In this document: piece after piece, positions 26,482 through 36,065 of the stretch | How positions within the stretch are numbered: the stretch's first letter is position 1 | How the letters are laid out: the number at the start of each line of letters is the position of its first letter | From: Cellvibrio sp. OA-2007 | Lineage (GTDB): Bacteria > Pseudomonadota > Gammaproteobacteria > Pseudomonadales > Cellvibrionaceae | DNA: 64,000 bases | Reading direction: 5' to 3' | Assembly: GCF_000953825.1 (NCBI RefSeq) | Contig: NZ_BBUL01000094.1 | Location: forward strand, 178,809-242,808 | Made by a program: the position numbers and the translations under genes | Notes under the pieces: model-generated | What the model was told of the DNA's origin: nothing | The model's input: the letters and a program-made list of their open reading frames with translations, nothing else | Database searches by the model: none

Positions 26482-28902
26482 ATGAGCCAAAACATCACCA
26501 CACACAACCTGGGTTTCCCCCGCATCGGCGGCGACCGCGAACTAAAAAAAGCGCAAGAGGCCTATTGGCGCGGGGAGATAGACCAAGCGCAGCTTGAGCA
26601 AACTGGCCGCGAACTGCGCAAAGCCCACTGGCAATTACAGGCCGATGCGGGTTTGGATTTAATTCCCACCGGGGATTTTGCCTGGTATGACCAGGTGCTG
26701 ACCCTCTCGGCTACGCTGGGCAATATTCCGGCGCGCCATCGCAAAACGGCGGCGGCAGCAAAGGGGCACAGCCACCATGACGATCTCGCCTGCTGCCCAC
26801 AGCGCGATTACCCAGTGCGTGAGTTTGCGACTACAGCTTGTACCGATATAGATCTAGACACCCTCTTCCGCGTCGCCCGTGGCCGCGCGCCAACCGGTAA
26901 TGCCACGACGGCATCGGATATGACCAAGTGGTTCGATACCAACTATCACTATCTGGTGCCGGAATTTCACTTGGGCCAAACCTTTCAGCTGAGCTGGACC
27001 CAAATTATTGATGAAACTGCCGAAGCCATCGCCTTGGGCTATAAAGTTAAGCCGGTTATTCTCGGGCCGCTGAGCTATTTGTACCTTGGCAAAGAAAAAG
27101 GCACAGAGTTTGATCGCTTTGATTTGCTGGAAAAACTCCTGCCCGCCTATCAACAACTATTGACCGCATTGGCCGCCACTGGCGCGAGCTGGGTGCAAAT
27201 TGATGAGCCGATTTTGGTGCTGGACTTACCCGCAAAATGGCAGCGCGCCTTTGAGTCGGTTTACAACCGTTTGCAGCACCCGAAATTAAAACTGTTGCTC
27301 GCCACTTATTTCGGCGCACTCGGCGATAATTTATCAACCGCCGTAAATTTACCCGTGGCCGGTTTGCATATCGATGCGGTGCGCGCACCGGAGCAATTGA
27401 TCAGTGTGATCGACCGTTTACCTGCACATAAAATTGTGTCGGTCGGTGTTGTTGATGGTCGCAACATTTGGCGCAATGATTTGGAAAAGTCGCTTGCGGT
27501 ATTAAAACAAGCACAGGAACGTTTGGGTGATCGTTTGTGGATTGCACCTTCCTGCTCGCTATTGCACTCGCCAGTTAATTTGGAACGCGAAGAAAAATTA
27601 CCGCAGGATATTAAAAGCTGGTTTGCCTTTGCCAAACAAAAAGTGCAGGAAGTAGTCACCTTAAAAACCCTGCTGACGCGCCCCTTTGACGCCATAGCAC
27701 AAGAGGCATTAGCGGCCAGCAATGCGGCGGCACAAGCACGTTTGAGCTCCAGCAAAATTCACAACCCGGAAGTGCAAACACGTTTAAAAGCCATTAAACC
27801 AGAGCAGGCACAGCGCCAATCGGTATTTGCTGAACGCATCGTTAAACAACAAGCGCTGTTACAACTACCGGCTTTCCCTACCACCACCATTGGCTCATTT
27901 CCGCAAACCGACTATATCCGCCAAACCCGCAGTGAATTTAAACAGGGAAAAATTAACGCGGTGGAGTATGACAACCGCATCCGTCAGGAAATTGCGGACT
28001 GCATCGCCAAACAGGAACAACTGGATATTGATGTGCTCGTGCACGGCGAAGCCGAGCGCAATGACATGGTGGAATATTTTGGTGAGCAATTAAACGGCTA
28101 TGCCTTTACCCAATTTGGCTGGGTGCAAAGTTATGGTTCGCGCTGCGTAAAACCACCGATTATTTTTGGCGATGTATCGCGCCCCACCCCCATGACGGTG
28201 AGTTGGGCGCGCTATGCCCAATCGCTCAGCAAAAAGCCGGTAAAAGGCATGCTCACTGGCCCGATTACTATGTTGTTCTGGTCTTTTGTGCGCGACGACC
28301 AACCGCGCGCCACCACCGCATTGCAAATTGCCCTGGCGCTGCGCGATGAAGTAGTCGATTTGGAAACAGCAGGTATTCAAGTCATCCAAATTGATGAGCC
28401 CGCCATTCGCGAAGGTTTACCGCTGCGCGAAAAAGATCGCAAAGATTATTTAGCCTGGGCAGTCAACGCCTTTCGTATTGCCGCCAGCGGCGTGCAGGAT
28501 GAAACCCAAATTCACACACACATGTGTTACTCGGAATTCAATGACATTATTCAAGCGATTGCCGATTTGGATGCGGATGTAATCACTATTGAAACCTCCC
28601 GTTCCGATGGCGAATTACTACAGGCGTTTGAACAATTTCATTACCCCAATGATATTGGCCCCGGCGTTTATGATATTCACTCGCCCAACATTCCGGAAGT
28701 TAACACCATGGTGAACTTGCTCAAACGCGCAGCGCGCGAAATTCCGGCAGAGCGTTTGTGGGTAAACCCGGACTGCGGCTTAAAAACCCGCCGCTGGCCG
28801 GAAACTGAAGCCGCCTTAGCGCGCATGGTGGCAGCGGCAAAGGTCTTACGCAGTGAGGCGAATCGTTCAAACGTCCTCGATCTGGAACAAGAATTGGCCT
28901 AA
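26482..28902 (+). CDS. metE: Cobalamin-independent methionine synthase MetE
   Basis: 806 residues. Transfers methyl from 5-methyl-tetrahydropteroyl-polyglutamate to homocysteine. N-terminal [16 protein letters not shown]-terminal catalytic half from about residue 465 ([13 protein letters not shown]), zinc ligands H680 and C682 in HMCYSEFND and C765 in NPDCGLKTR. It is about 50 residues longer than E. coli MetE; part of the excess is an insertion at about 88-120 rich in Ala, His and Cys ([11 protein letters not shown]). GGTAA-type leader is weak. Divergent to metR, no cobalamin riboswitch seen. Confidence 0.97.
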   Translation: MSQNITTHNLGFPRIGGDRELKKAQEAYWRGEIDQAQLEQTGRELRKAHWQLQADAGLDLIPTGDFAWYDQVLTLSATLGNIPARHRKTAAAAKGHSHHDDLACCPQRDYPVREFATTACTDIDLDTLFRVARGRAPTGNATTASDMTKWFDTNYHYLVPEFHLGQTFQLSWTQIIDETAEAIALGYKVKPVILGPLSYLYLGKEKGTEFDRFDLLEKLLPAYQQLLTALAATGASWVQIDEPILVLDLPAKWQRAFESVYNRLQHPKLKLLLATYFGALGDNLSTAVNLPVAGLHIDAVRAPEQLISVIDRLPAHKIVSVGVVDGRNIWRNDLEKSLAVLKQAQERLGDRLWIAPSCSLLHSPVNLEREEKLPQDIKSWFAFAKQKVQEVVTLKTLLTRPFDAIAQEALAASNAAAQARLSSSKIHNPEVQTRLKAIKPEQAQRQSVFAERIVKQQALLQLPAFPTTTIGSFPQTDYIRQTRSEFKQGKINAVEYDNRIRQEIADCIAKQEQLDIDVLVHGEAERNDMVEYFGEQLNGYAFTQFGWVQSYGSRCVKPPIIFGDVSRPTPMTVSWARYAQSLSKKPVKGMLTGPITMLFWSFVRDDQPRATTALQIALALRDEVVDLETAGIQVIQIDEPAIREGLPLREKDRKDYLAWAVNAFRIAASGVQDETQIHTHMCYSEFNDIIQAIADLDADVITIETSRSDGELLQAFEQFHYPNDIGPGVYDIHSPNIPEVNTMVNLLKRAAREIPAERLWVNPDCGLKTRRWPETEAALARMVAAAKVLRSEANRSNVLDLEQELA

Positions 28903-28919
28903 CCTCCACAACTAGACAC

Positions 28920-28940
28920 CGCTCAAGGATGAGCGCTTTT
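28920..28940 (+). terminator. Possible weak terminator of metE
   Basis: Stem CGCTC/GAGCG with AAGGAT loop, followed by CTTTTC. Only five base pairs, so low confidence. Confidence 0.4.
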
Positions 28941-29048
28941 CAACCAACTCAGCGTTTTTTTCATTGGTTCAGGGTTTTAATTTGCGCGATGGTCGTAGGT
29001 GCTCAATACTGAGTAGATAACCCCACAATAAAACCACCACATGACCAG

Positions 29049-31430
29049 ATGAAAAAAAAATTACCCCGCATTTTTACCCTTTACACGCTCATTGGTCTTG
29101 GTGCGAATACCGCACTAGCCTCTGGCACAGATGATGATTATTTCGCCCTGTCCTTGAAAGACCTTTTAAACATAAAAATAAATACAGGCAGCTTGATCGA
29201 GGCAGCAGAAAAAGAATCCGCTGCGGGCATAACTATTATCGATAAACAAGAAATTGGTCTTTCCGGTGCGAAAAACCTAGCCAACCTGCTTGAGCAACAT
29301 GTACCCGGCCTACTGTTAATGACCCACTCAGAAGGCGATAAGATCGGTTTGCGCGGGCAAATCGCGGCGGAGAATTACAAGTTACTGCTACTGATTAACG
29401 GTAGAAATATCACCAACTATGTGTATGAAGGTGTGATTACCGAAATCGATCAATGGGAGCTGGGGGATATAGAGCGAGTAGAGGTCATTCGTGGCCCAGG
29501 CTCGGTGACTTATGGAACCGGTGCGGTAGCCGGTGTTATCAATATCATCACCAAAACCGCCAGTACCGACAAGCCAACGCTTTCCGTGGGAGTTGCACGC
29601 AACGATACTTATCGCAGCGACGGCATTAATCTGCAATACAACAAGCGCGATGATCAATTAGGGGTATATGGGTTTGTCTCTTATCGCACCAGCGATGGTC
29701 TGAACAATCCGGATTACCGCACCATGGCCCCGGCAGAGCCTTCGGATATTCGCTATATCGGCAAAGGCACCATAGCAAATGCGGGGCCGCAGGATTATTT
29801 GGCCGACACCTTTGGCCGCCCACAAATCAAAGCGCATTTAGGTGTGGACATTGGTGAGAGCATTAAAACCTGGCTGCGCTACACCCAATCGGGGCAGACA
29901 CGGTCGTTTAGAGAAAAGGTTTACAGCCTAGATGAAGCAGGCGATCCGATTGCACTTATTAATGGCCGCGGCCTTCAGACGCGCAGTTTGGCAATGTCTG
30001 CTGAATATAACTTGCCCATCTCCGATATATCGTCGTTCTCCTCATCCTTAACACTGGATTCGCAAGAGTACATTCGCTACGACTTCAGCAACCGCCAATT
30101 CGACATGGATAGCAGCAACAACATTAGAGATTATGCGTTTGCCCAAGATCGCCTACGCGCCGTTTTTATGTACGACCAACAGCACAGCGACGTATTTAAC
30201 AGTGTTATTGGCTATGAATATTCTGCCATTGCAGTGGGCGCCCCCTGGGGCAAAAGCGATGATTACCTGTGGATCAAAGAAGGCGTAGACATCATCAGTG
30301 ACGCGAACACCAGCGTTTATTTAAAAAATTCATCCTTGAGTGGCAGACCAAATCGTAACCGGTTGGAACCCGTTGGGGATGGCTTGGATTTTCACACCCA
30401 TTCACAATTGCTCGAAGCTAACTATTTATTGCCCGACACACACAAGTTGGTTTACGCCCACCGTCTTGATTTCTCTGATGTAGCAAAACAAATGTATTCA
30501 CCTCGCCTGTCGCTGGTATCTAACTTCAACAGCAATAATACCTTGGTCAGCACCCTGCAGCGCGCCCAACGTATGATGCCCCTACGCGCGCAATATTTAA
30601 GTGATAAAAACGGTGATAATTCAAAAAATGAAACGCTCGACAGCTTGGAGCTGTCTTTCACCAATACCAGCCTGCAAAGCATAGTTCTGAACTTACGCGC
30701 TTATTACAACGAGATCAGCGCAGTTGGCTACACCGGGGAAAGGCTCGAACTCTTAAGTGAAATGGAGTTATTTGGGCTTGAACTCGACGCTACCTATAAA
30801 AAAAATCAAGTCACCTTGAGTGTCAATCACACCTATCTCGACCCGCTCGATGTAACCATGAACCCTGCCTTAAAAACAGGCAATGCACGCAATAACATCT
30901 CCTTTGCCGACTACTACTACAACACATCTGGCAGAGTCCCAATCCTGCTTGAGAGCTATGGCGAAGGTTTGAATAACTGGCCGACGAATATCACCAAGTT
31001 TTTATACACTCATTCGTTTCTCAATAATCGCCTGAAATTTCACCTCAATGCCCAAATCAATTGGGATTTTGATGGTTCCTATGACGAGATGGAAATGTAT
31101 CAGCGCGCCTATGATTCGTTTGATACCAACACACTCTCGCCTGCCAACCAAGCCGTCTTTGCGCAACAAAAAGCCGAGTTTGAGCGCGAGCGGTATTTAC
31201 TTGATCAAGAAGATGCATTTGGCATGGATTACAACCTGAATGCCTCCATCACCTATTTGTGGGCCTTTAATCAGGATACGGATGTGCTGGTTAAACTCAG
31301 CGCGGAAAACCTGTTCAATTCCAGCAAGCGCTATAACGTCAGTACCGGTTCAAGCCGATACTACCCCGAGCGCTTAGAATATTTAGAAAAACCGCAAGCC
31401 TATAGTTTGTCGCTACTAGTTAATTTTTGA
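29049..31430 (+). CDS. TonB-dependent receptor with plug domain
   Basis: 793 residues. Signal peptide (about 1-24, ending NTALA), then an N-terminal LSLKDLLNIKINTGSL stretch, plug domain (ITIIDKQEIGLSGAKNLANLL, VEVIRGPGSVTYGTGAVAGV, INIITK) and a beta barrel ending in YSLSLLVNF with terminal Phe. There is no good ribosome site before the ATG at 29049. The N-terminal motif resembles that of the convergent receptor at 31479, indicating the same subfamily, often linked with two-component or c-di-GMP genes. Substrate unknown. Only 48 bases separate the two convergent genes. Confidence 0.93.
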   Translation: MKKKLPRIFTLYTLIGLGANTALASGTDDDYFALSLKDLLNIKINTGSLIEAAEKESAAGITIIDKQEIGLSGAKNLANLLEQHVPGLLLMTHSEGDKIGLRGQIAAENYKLLLLINGRNITNYVYEGVITEIDQWELGDIERVEVIRGPGSVTYGTGAVAGVINIITKTASTDKPTLSVGVARNDTYRSDGINLQYNKRDDQLGVYGFVSYRTSDGLNNPDYRTMAPAEPSDIRYIGKGTIANAGPQDYLADTFGRPQIKAHLGVDIGESIKTWLRYTQSGQTRSFREKVYSLDEAGDPIALINGRGLQTRSLAMSAEYNLPISDISSFSSSLTLDSQEYIRYDFSNRQFDMDSSNNIRDYAFAQDRLRAVFMYDQQHSDVFNSVIGYEYSAIAVGAPWGKSDDYLWIKEGVDIISDANTSVYLKNSSLSGRPNRNRLEPVGDGLDFHTHSQLLEANYLLPDTHKLVYAHRLDFSDVAKQMYSPRLSLVSNFNSNNTLVSTLQRAQRMMPLRAQYLSDKNGDNSKNETLDSLELSFTNTSLQSIVLNLRAYYNEISAVGYTGERLELLSEMELFGLELDATYKKNQVTLSVNHTYLDPLDVTMNPALKTGNARNNISFADYYYNTSGRVPILLESYGEGLNNWPTNITKFLYTHSFLNNRLKFHLNAQINWDFDGSYDEMEMYQRAYDSFDTNTLSPANQAVFAQQKAEFERERYLLDQEDAFGMDYNLNASITYLWAFNQDTDVLVKLSAENLFNSSKRYNVSTGSSRYYPERLEYLEKPQAYSLSLLVNF

Positions 31431-31478
31431 TGGGTTACAAATAATTGGGTGGCAAACTAATCAAACAAACGGGAAACG

Positions 31479-33521
31479 TTAAAACCGCCATTGCACCTCT
31501 GCCATCAATTCCCGCCCACGATTGGGGATACCATCTGGCTTAGCCAAACCCTGTGAGGGCGTTGCGTAATCCTCATTGGTGAGGTTTTTGATGTGCAGAC
31601 TCAGCTCATAGCGCGAATTAAATTCATAGCGCCATTTACTATTGAATACCCAAAAACTATCTAACGTTTGCTGACGGGTATTGGTGACTAATGTCTCACG
31701 CTCAGCTTGATAAAAACCGGTGAGATTCCAGTTCCACCGTTCAGCTGAATAATTAATTTCTATTGCGCCCAACTGCTCAGCCTCCCGAAATGCACTATCG
31801 GGCAAATCCATGCGGGTATAACTGGTACGCAATGACCAAGCGTCCGACAGTTCCTGCATCCACTCCAACTCCAGCCCTTGGCTCTGCTCTCTGGCACCAT
31901 TTTCATAGGTGCGAGCATTGCCTGAAAATGCAGTCTCAATCGGTTTTTCATAGCGATTTTGAAAAAGCCCCAGGCTAAGGCTGGTAGATTGCCAATTGCC
32001 CATCAGGATGAGATCCCAGGTTTTCACAATTTCATGGGTTAGATCCGGGTTGCCGAATAGCAGCGGATTATTCAGCAAACCCGTTTCAGTTAGCGTGGGT
32101 GCGCGAAACGCCTCACCGTATAACAGCTTCAAACTGTAGGTTTGGTTAAGCTGCTCAACTAACCCTAAACGCGGGCTAAAACGGCTGGTGATATCGGGGT
32201 AATCGTCATAGCGCCCGCCCAGAGTTAAACGAGTGCTGGGGCGTAGGTTGCGCAGGTATTGGGCATAAATACCAATGTTATCTTGTGAATCTTCCGTACC
32301 CAACGGAAACACCTTGCCTTCATCGCCGTAATAGCGAATGGGAAACTGGCCTTGGGTCAGTTGTGCCAAATCAAAATTGGTGCGCGCACTCGCGTTCGTC
32401 TCTTCATGCCGCGCCCACTGCAAGCCCCACTGCGCGCTGGAGTCGGTATCAATCGACCAATCATTGCTCAAGGTAAGGCGCCAACTATCACCGGCTAACC
32501 GTGCATCGCCCTTGAAGGGGTCCGCACTGTTGGGGCTGCTCACTCGTGCCAATGCCCCCGGCCCAGTGAGGTATAGCCTGAAGTCATAAATAAATTGCTG
32601 ATAACTCACGGCTAGCTTTGACTGGGTATTGGGCAGCCAGTTAAACCCTTGATCCAAGGCCAAATGCAACAGCTCACGCTCATTGGCATTGAAGTTATTA
32701 CCGGTATTGTCCGAGAGGTAAAAATCGTCAGTCTCGGTGCGGCTATAGGAGAGATTGATGTTGGTTTCAGCCCGACTAATAGCCAGATCAGCAGCCAGCT
32801 GTTGACGCGGGTCACGGGTTGCCAGCGGCAGTCTGGTAAAGCTATCTGCCACCCGATATTCATCCCCTTTATCTTGATAGGCATGAATAAACCCATCCAG
32901 CGCCCAATCCCCCGCACCTCCTGACCATAAACTTTCCAACTGCCGCCGCTGCTGGGAGCCATAGCCCACGGCAATGCTTTTTTGCTGCTTGCGGGTAACA
33001 ATGTTGATAACGCCGTTAAATGCTGAGCTCCCGTAAATAGCAGAACCTGGGCCGCGAATAATCTCCAAGCGCTCTACCCGCGCCAGTGGATAAAGTGGCA
33101 AGGTGATATCGGGGCTGCCAGCGCGAGGGTCATTCACCACATGACCATCAATTAATAACAACACCTCTAGCGATTGCTGGGTTAAGCGCCGCCCTCTGGC
33201 GCTATAGGTATAAGCCACCCCGCTACCAGCGTTGCGGTTAAATTGAAACCCGGGAACCAGATTGAGTAACTCGTAGAGATAATCCACCCCCAAGCGCTCA
33301 ATTTGCTCATGGGTGAAAATAGAAACGGCGGCGGGAACGGTTTTGAGTGATTCTGCCCTGAGGGTGGAACCTGTGACGGGCACATCCAGTAGTTGTTCGA
33401 GCGTTAGATCGAGATAGGCGAGATCATCCGCGCGGCTGGGGCTGACAAGCAGACAAAAGAGAGCTGCTCCCATAACCAGGGATCGCAGCTGACACAGGTA
33501 ACCAATGTTCCAAGTGATCAT
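31479..33521 (-). CDS. TonB-dependent receptor of the YfiR/kinase gene group
   Basis: 680 residues; start at ATG 33521 (MITWNIGYLCQL) with GGAG eight bases upstream rather than the longer frame from 33593. Signal peptide ends near PSRA; then DLTLEQLLDVPVTGSTL, plug (HEQIERLGVDYLYELLNLVPGF, IIRGPGSAIYGSSAFNGVIN) and a barrel ending MAEVQWRF. It follows the GGDEF-EAL gene at 33606 by 84 bases on the same strand, so it probably belongs to the YfiR-like/kinase/GGDEF-EAL transcript. Vitamin B12- or siderophore-type uptake is possible, not shown. Confidence 0.93.
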   Translation of the reverse strand: MITWNIGYLCQLRSLVMGAALFCLLVSPSRADDLAYLDLTLEQLLDVPVTGSTLRAESLKTVPAAVSIFTHEQIERLGVDYLYELLNLVPGFQFNRNAGSGVAYTYSARGRRLTQQSLEVLLLIDGHVVNDPRAGSPDITLPLYPLARVERLEIIRGPGSAIYGSSAFNGVINIVTRKQQKSIAVGYGSQQRRQLESLWSGGAGDWALDGFIHAYQDKGDEYRVADSFTRLPLATRDPRQQLAADLAISRAETNINLSYSRTETDDFYLSDNTGNNFNANERELLHLALDQGFNWLPNTQSKLAVSYQQFIYDFRLYLTGPGALARVSSPNSADPFKGDARLAGDSWRLTLSNDWSIDTDSSAQWGLQWARHEETNASARTNFDLAQLTQGQFPIRYYGDEGKVFPLGTEDSQDNIGIYAQYLRNLRPSTRLTLGGRYDDYPDITSRFSPRLGLVEQLNQTYSLKLLYGEAFRAPTLTETGLLNNPLLFGNPDLTHEIVKTWDLILMGNWQSTSLSLGLFQNRYEKPIETAFSGNARTYENGAREQSQGLELEWMQELSDAWSLRTSYTRMDLPDSAFREAEQLGAIEINYSAERWNWNLTGFYQAERETLVTNTRQQTLDSFWVFNSKWRYEFNSRYELSLHIKNLTNEDYATPSQGLAKPDGIPNRGRELMAEVQWRF

Positions 33522-33605
33522 TCCAACTTCTCCCTCTGTGTCATCAAGACTAGTTGATGAAACACATAACGACCAGCCAGACTTGCTAGCCAATAGACAC
33601 TGCCA

Positions 33606-36065
33606 TTACCCCCCCACCCATTGCTGTATCCAAACTTCAAACTGTTCTGGCGGCAGCGGTTTTGAGAAGTGATAGCCCTGCATCAAGCGACAACCTTGCT
33701 GCTCCAGTAGCGCTAATTCTTCGGCGGTTTCAACCCCTTCGGCGATGGTATCCATACCCAGCGAATCGGCGAGGCGAATAATGGAACTAACGATCGCCAG
33801 CGAAGCGCTATCGGTCTGCATATCGCGCACAAAGGATTGATCAATTTTGAGGATATTGGCTGGCAGGCGACGCAGATAATTCAGGCAGGAAAAACCGGTA
33901 CCAAAGTCATCAATTGCAATGCGGTAACCCTGATCGCGGAAGGCTTGCAGCACCTGAATTGAGACCTCCATATCACTCATCAGCATGGATTCCGTTAGCT
34001 CTAACTCCAATGAGCTGGGCTTGGTGCCTGCAGCTGCCAGCAACCCTTGCACCTCTGCTAAAAAGCCCGCTTGATGAAATTGCAGAGCGGAGATGTTCAC
34101 ACTCACCACCATATGAGTTAGCCCGGCCTGATGCCACAAATTGACCTGCCGCGCCGCCTCGGCAATAACCCATGCACCCAGCGGAATAATCAGCCCGATC
34201 TCTTCTGCTAGCGGAATAAAATGATTGGGTGGAACCAGCCCACGCTCAGGATGACGCCAGCGTACCAAAGCCTCTGCGCCGTACAGTGTTTTACTGCCTG
34301 CGACAATTTGCGGCTGATAATGCAGCTCAAATTGCCCCTGTTCCAGGGCCGAACGCAGGTCATATTCCAGCTTCAACCGATCCAGCGTGCGCGCATTGAG
34401 CACCGGGGTGTAGAACTGGTAATTGTTGCGCCCTTTTTCTTTCGCCAAATACATTGCTGCATCGGCATTTTTTATCAGCGTGTTGGGGGTGTCGCCATCT
34501 TCTGGATAGACCGCAATGCCGATGCTCGGACTCAGGTGCAATGGCATATCTTCGAGGGTGTAAGGCACCAACAATTCTTCGCGCAGCTTAATCGCCACTT
34601 CTACCAAACTGCGCTCATCGCGCACGCGCGGCAGCAAGATGACAAACTCATCGCCACCCAAGCGCGCAACTGTGTCGTCGGTGCGGACTGCAGCGCTCAA
34701 ACGCGCAGCTGTCTGGCGCAAAATTTGGTCGCCCGCAGCATGCCCAAGGGAGTCGTTAATGTTTTTGAAGCGATCGAGATCGATAAATAAAATGCCCACT
34801 TTTTCGCCGCGCCGTTTAGCGGTGTTGATTGCCATATCCAAACGATCATTCAGCAGTGCGCGATTAGGTAATTCGGTCAAGCTGTCGTGATGCGCGAGAA
34901 AATCAATCCGCTCACGGGATTTTTTGCGCTCGGAAATATCGCTAAAAATAGCAATGTAATTTTCCGGTTGGCCATCTTCATTGAGCACCTGACTAATTGA
35001 ATACCAAGTGGGAAACTTCTCGCCATTTTTGCGTTTGTTAATCAATTCCCCTTGCCAGTGACCACGCTCTTTGAGGATGTGTACCAGGTTGCGAAAAAAA
35101 CTGTGCGAATGTAAACGCGTTCCCACGGCGGCGGTATCGACCCCCAGCACTTCACCCTCGGTATAGCCGGTTATTTTTTCATAGGTTTTGTTGACCAGGA
35201 TAATATTCAATTGCGCATCGGTAATTAGAATTGCCTCGTTGCTGCCTTCAAATACTTTGCCCCACAACCGCAGCTCGGCCTCCTGTTGTTTGCGCAGGGT
35301 AATATCGCGAACCACCATCACTACTTCGTCCTGCTCGCGCAGTATTAGGCGCGCTTCCCAAGTGCGCAGCCGCTGTTGGGATTGCGACCAGTCAAACTCT
35401 ACTAACTGCTCACCCTTACCAGCAAAAACCCGGCGGATTTGCGGTGCCAAAATACGGTATACCGGGCCGGGTAAATGGCCATCACCTGTAGCCGGGTCGT
35501 AAATAACCCACTCTTCCATCTCATTTACATAGGCACCGACTTGCATATCAATCACATGCCCATCGCGATCGATACGCAAAATAATGTCGGGGATACCGGC
35601 CAGTAACGCACGGGTTTTGCCCTCGCTGATACTGGCGTCGTTAAGCGCCTGTTTGGCGCGCAGAATGAATTGGATGCGGTAAGGTAAGGTGCCCCAGCTA
35701 ACGGGTTTGGTGATGAAATCGGTCGCGCCGGATTCATAGGCCTGATGGATAGAATCTATATCATCCAACCCCGTTACCATTGCAATGGGTAAACCGCGCC
35801 CGCGCGGCTGCGCTAAAAACTCACGGCAGAGACTATAGCCATCACCATCGGGTAAGAGCACATCCAACAGAACAATATCCGGTTTGCGCTCAGCAAAACA
35901 GCGGCGGGCACTGGCGCAGTCGGCGGCTTCCATTACCTGATATCCAGCCCGCTCCAGTGTAATGCTGGTGGTCAGGCGTGCAGCTTCATCATCTTCGACA
36001 ACTAATACCCAGGCACCAGCACCCGCTTCCGGCAAAGCAATACTGGTAGATTCATATTCTTTCAC
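33606..36065 (-). CDS. REC-PAS-GGDEF-EAL c-di-GMP signalling response regulator
   Basis: 819 residues. REC domain (about 19-135) with acceptor D68 in DIVLLDVLLPDGDG, two PAS-type regions (about 150-260 and 265-385, the latter with FPTWYSISQVLNEDGQPENYIAIFSDISERK), GGDEF at 470-474 and EAL at 598-600 with IDDFGTGFSCL. Both output domains look catalytically complete. The start overlaps the stop of the hybrid kinase gene by 4 bases, so it is the expected phospho-target of that kinase. Confidence 0.95.
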   Translation of the reverse strand: MKEYESTSIALPEAGAGAWVLVVEDDEAARLTTSITLERAGYQVMEAADCASARRCFAERKPDIVLLDVLLPDGDGYSLCREFLAQPRGRGLPIAMVTGLDDIDSIHQAYESGATDFITKPVSWGTLPYRIQFILRAKQALNDASISEGKTRALLAGIPDIILRIDRDGHVIDMQVGAYVNEMEEWVIYDPATGDGHLPGPVYRILAPQIRRVFAGKGEQLVEFDWSQSQQRLRTWEARLILREQDEVVMVVRDITLRKQQEAELRLWGKVFEGSNEAILITDAQLNIILVNKTYEKITGYTEGEVLGVDTAAVGTRLHSHSFFRNLVHILKERGHWQGELINKRKNGEKFPTWYSISQVLNEDGQPENYIAIFSDISERKKSRERIDFLAHHDSLTELPNRALLNDRLDMAINTAKRRGEKVGILFIDLDRFKNINDSLGHAAGDQILRQTAARLSAAVRTDDTVARLGGDEFVILLPRVRDERSLVEVAIKLREELLVPYTLEDMPLHLSPSIGIAVYPEDGDTPNTLIKNADAAMYLAKEKGRNNYQFYTPVLNARTLDRLKLEYDLRSALEQGQFELHYQPQIVAGSKTLYGAEALVRWRHPERGLVPPNHFIPLAEEIGLIIPLGAWVIAEAARQVNLWHQAGLTHMVVSVNISALQFHQAGFLAEVQGLLAAAGTKPSSLELELTESMLMSDMEVSIQVLQAFRDQGYRIAIDDFGTGFSCLNYLRRLPANILKIDQSFVRDMQTDSASLAIVSSIIRLADSLGMDTIAEGVETAEELALLEQQGCRLMQGYHFSKPLPPEQFEVWIQQWVGG

